Assembly (NCBI GenBank): GCA_028045305.1
Contig: JAOFTV010000006.1
Coordinates: 62,001 to 126,000 of the forward strand
Direction of reading: 5' to 3'
From: Opitutales bacterium
Lineage (GTDB): Bacteria > Verrucomicrobiota > Verrucomicrobiia > Opitutales > Seribacteraceae
Length of the DNA: 64,000 nucleotides
Made by a program: the position numbers and the translations under genes. Of this stretch, positions 62,027-64,000 are shown piece after piece; position 1 is the stretch's first letter, and every line of letters starts with the position of its first letter. A model generated the notes under the pieces. The model was not told the DNA's origin. It worked only from the letters and a program-made list of their open reading frames with translations, and did no database searches.

Positions 62027-64000
62027 ATGCCAAACTCCCTTAACAAACAATCCAGCCCCTACCTTAGGGAATTATCCGAACAACCCGTTAACTGGTACCC
62101 ATGGGAAGAAGCGACTTTCCAAATGGCCAAGCAACTTGACAAACCAGTGATTGTTTCCATTGGTTACTCTTCCTGTCACTGGTGCCGTCAAATGTCACGG
62201 GAAAATTATGAGGATTCCTATATCGCCTCGATCATGAACCGTCATTTTGTTTGTGTAAAAGTAGACCGGGAAGAACGACCCGACTTGGACCTCCTTTACA
62301 TGGAAGCCGCTCGGATGTTCAACCAATCTGCGGGATGGCCTTTGCACGCATTTTGTCTACCTGACGGATCTCCCTTTTGGTGCGGAACTTATTTCCCCAA
62401 AGAGGATAAAGGACAAGGAATTGCCCCATGGCCACAAGTGCTCATGCGTATTTCCGAGCATTTTCGTAACCAGCGTGAGGAATTAGTAGAAAACGGAAAA
62501 AACGCATTAGAAAACCTTGCCCACTCCAACAATTCCTCGCTATCCGATCCCAGGGAATGGATGCCAAGTACCCTCATTCAGGCTGGAGAAACTCTCTGTA
62601 AATCCCATGACAATGAATGGGGAGGTTTCACTCCGGCACCAAAGTTCCCCTCTCCCATGAAAATGGATTTCCTCTTATCTTTGGGAGAAGCTCAATCGGT
62701 TCGCAAAAACCTTGGATTATCTAAGGAATTTGACAAATGCCTTAAAAAAACTCTTGGAGCTATGGCCTCCGGAGGCTTATTTGACCATGTAAACGGAGGT
62801 TTTTTTCGCTACTGTTTGGATAGGAAGTGGCAATCTCCGCATTTTGAAAAAATGTTATCGGATAATGCCTTGCTAGTTTCTACCTATTCCCGAGCATGGA
62901 GAAAGTTTCAACATCCACGAGATCGAAAAATAATCTTGAAAACTTTGGAATGGATCGAACGAGAAATGGGATGTGCAGAAAAAGGATTCGCCAGCTCTCT
63001 TTCAGCGGAAACCAATCAAATGGAAGGTGCTTACTACCTATGGACACAAAATGAGATTAGCGAAGTACTAGGTAAGCAAACGGGCAAAAAATTGGAAGAT
63101 CTATGGGGGGCATTTGCTAAATCTCCAGAACCTCTTTTTCTACCCAGATTACTTGAGGATGACTTTTTTTCTAGCGAAAGACAGGAAGAATTTTTCAGAA
63201 AATTACGGCAGAATCGTGAAGAGCTAAGTGACCGTCCGCAACGCGATGAAAAACGATCCTGTTTTCAGCATGCCCTCCTCGTTCGAGCCTATTTGGACGC
63301 CGGTGTTGCCTTGGGTGATAAGAAATGGATAATTAAGGCCGAAAAATTACTTCTTTGGATGGAAGATACCTTCTCTCAACCGGATGGTTCAGTGCATGCC
63401 ATGCTGTATCCGGATGATAGTAAAAGCAATTGGGCTTTTCTTGAAGATTATTCACTTTGGGCAGAAGCGGCTCTGTCGTTTGCTGCCCTCAGTGAAGGCT
63501 TTGGACTTGGATGCAATGATGTTTGGATAGAAAAAGCCGAGGCTCTTATTCGATATACGGTTAAACGGTTCAAAGACCCTGCCATGGCTGGGTTTTATTC
63601 CTCATCCAGCGAAATGAAAGACGGTGGTCCGATTTCTAAAAAACCTTGGTACGACCATGCCACTCCTTCGGGAAATTCATCACTCTTACGCTGTTTTCAT
63701 CTACTCGGATTATTCGGTAAAAATTATAATCAGTGGAACGAGGAATACGGTGAAGCCTTGGGTGGATACTCCAAGCTCGCACGGGACTCACCTGACGGTA
63801 TTGGTCATGCTCTTGGTGCTATTACTGAAGCAACTGTCGGTGTACTTTGTCTATCTGGACCCGATTCTCTAATAGAAGAAATGACCACCTCCATGAGTAG
63901 TAAAGTATACCGACCTATTTTCCTTAAACAGAGCGAGGACGCTAAGTTGCTTAATAATAATCAAACTATTGAACCGGGATCGCTGACAGCTAAGGGACTG
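62027..64000 (+). CDS. DUF255 / thioredoxin-domain protein of the YyaL-SPATA20 family (3' end outside window)
   Basis: The open frame runs from the ATG at 62027 to the end of the window (658 codons visible, no stop). It begins SSPYLRELSEQPVNWYPWEEA and has the hallmark VSIGYSSCHWCRQMSREN (thioredoxin-like CHWC), VKVDREERPDLDLLYMEAA and GGWPL-like SAGWPLHAFCLPDG. Later segments (FTPAPKFPSPMKMDFL, GGLFDHVNGGFFRYCLD.KWQSPHFEKMLSDNALL) match the six-hairpin glycosidase-like domain of the family. The function is unknown; homologues are widespread. The gene is divergent from mutL (110-base gap). Start choice follows the family N-terminus. Confidence 0.9.
   Translation, partial: MPNSLNKQSSPYLRELSEQPVNWYPWEEATFQMAKQLDKPVIVSIGYSSCHWCRQMSRENYEDSYIASIMNRHFVCVKVDREERPDLDLLYMEAARMFNQSAGWPLHAFCLPDGSPFWCGTYFPKEDKGQGIAPWPQVLMRISEHFRNQREELVENGKNALENLAHSNNSSLSDPREWMPSTLIQAGETLCKSHDNEWGGFTPAPKFPSPMKMDFLLSLGEAQSVRKNLGLSKEFDKCLKKTLGAMASGGLFDHVNGGFFRYCLDRKWQSPHFEKMLSDNALLVSTYSRAWRKFQHPRDRKIILKTLEWIEREMGCAEKGFASSLSAETNQMEGAYYLWTQNEISEVLGKQTGKKLEDLWGAFAKSPEPLFLPRLLEDDFFSSERQEEFFRKLRQNREELSDRPQRDEKRSCFQHALLVRAYLDAGVALGDKKWIIKAEKLLLWMEDTFSQPDGSVHAMLYPDDSKSNWAFLEDYSLWAEAALSFAALSEGFGLGCNDVWIEKAEALIRYTVKRFKDPAMAGFYSSSSEMKDGGPISKKPWYDHATPSGNSSLLRCFHLLGLFGKNYNQWNEEYGEALGGYSKLARDSPDGIGHALGAITEATVGVLCLSGPDSLIEEMTTSMSSKVYRPIFLKQSEDAKLLNNNQTIEPGSLTAKGL

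Noticed and set aside
1-64000. tRNA, rRNA, CRISPR array, insertion sequence or prophage
   Set aside because: Intergenic gaps were read through; none showed a cloverleaf, regularly spaced repeats, transposase motifs or terminal inverted repeats.

Overview
The window looks like a chromosomal segment of a Gram-negative, outer-membrane-bearing member of the PVC group. A Verrucomicrobiota lineage of marine Opitutae type fits best. The evidence is lipid A genes (lpxA and a fused lpxC-fabZ), a TonB-dependent receptor, a cysteine-poor bL33, very many secreted arylsulfatases, and the large secreted propeller/HEAT/cytochrome c proteins typical of PVC bacteria. Species identity cannot be read from the sequence.

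Region 1 (1-7324) is a plus-strand run of secreted carbohydrate-tailoring genes: a partial gene ending in a possible glycan-binding beta-sandwich, a BD-FAE-like esterase, two sulfatases, a tandem-duplicated esterase and a secreted beta-propeller. Region 2 (7335-13602) is a mixed segment: an MsrA variant, a TonB-dependent receptor, a DMT permease, a CBS protein that may be leaderless, a SixA-like phosphatase, a nucleoside-type MFS permease and a 2Fe-2S ferredoxin. Region 3 (13599-38789) is the main accessory block. It holds a two-gene propeller / cytochrome-PA14 operon, six more sulfatases (two fused to SGNH esterases, one fused to a DUF1080 domain), two giant propeller-HEAT-cytochrome proteins, an ECF sigma / FecR-like pair, another esterase, a PhoD-type phosphatase and a small membrane protein. 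One fusion gene (sulfatase-SGNH-EF-hand) is broken by a run of nine G.

Region 4 (38821-64000) is mostly core: YmdB, a TolB-like propeller, Mrp ATPase, rpmG (bL33, too short for most ORF filters), a DUF971 protein, lpxA, lpxC-fabZ, a leucine-rich-repeat protein, pyruvate carboxylase, prepilin peptidase, aroE, a SirB1-like protein, YggS, a LysR regulator, a DUF3108 protein, glycogen phosphorylase, a lipoprotein mutarotase, mutL and a DUF255 thioredoxin-domain protein running off the end.

Taken together, regions 1 and 3 encode eight sulfatases and several esterases with signal peptides, but no recognisable glycoside hydrolase, polysaccharide lyase or SusC/SusD pair. The simplest reading is a locus that strips sulfate and acyl groups from a decorated (probably algal) polysaccharide, with heme-containing propeller proteins possibly oxidising the released sugars. 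The backbone-cleaving enzymes, the sulfatase-maturing enzyme and the importer would lie elsewhere. The substrate is not determined. No tRNA, rRNA, CRISPR array, transposase or prophage was seen.
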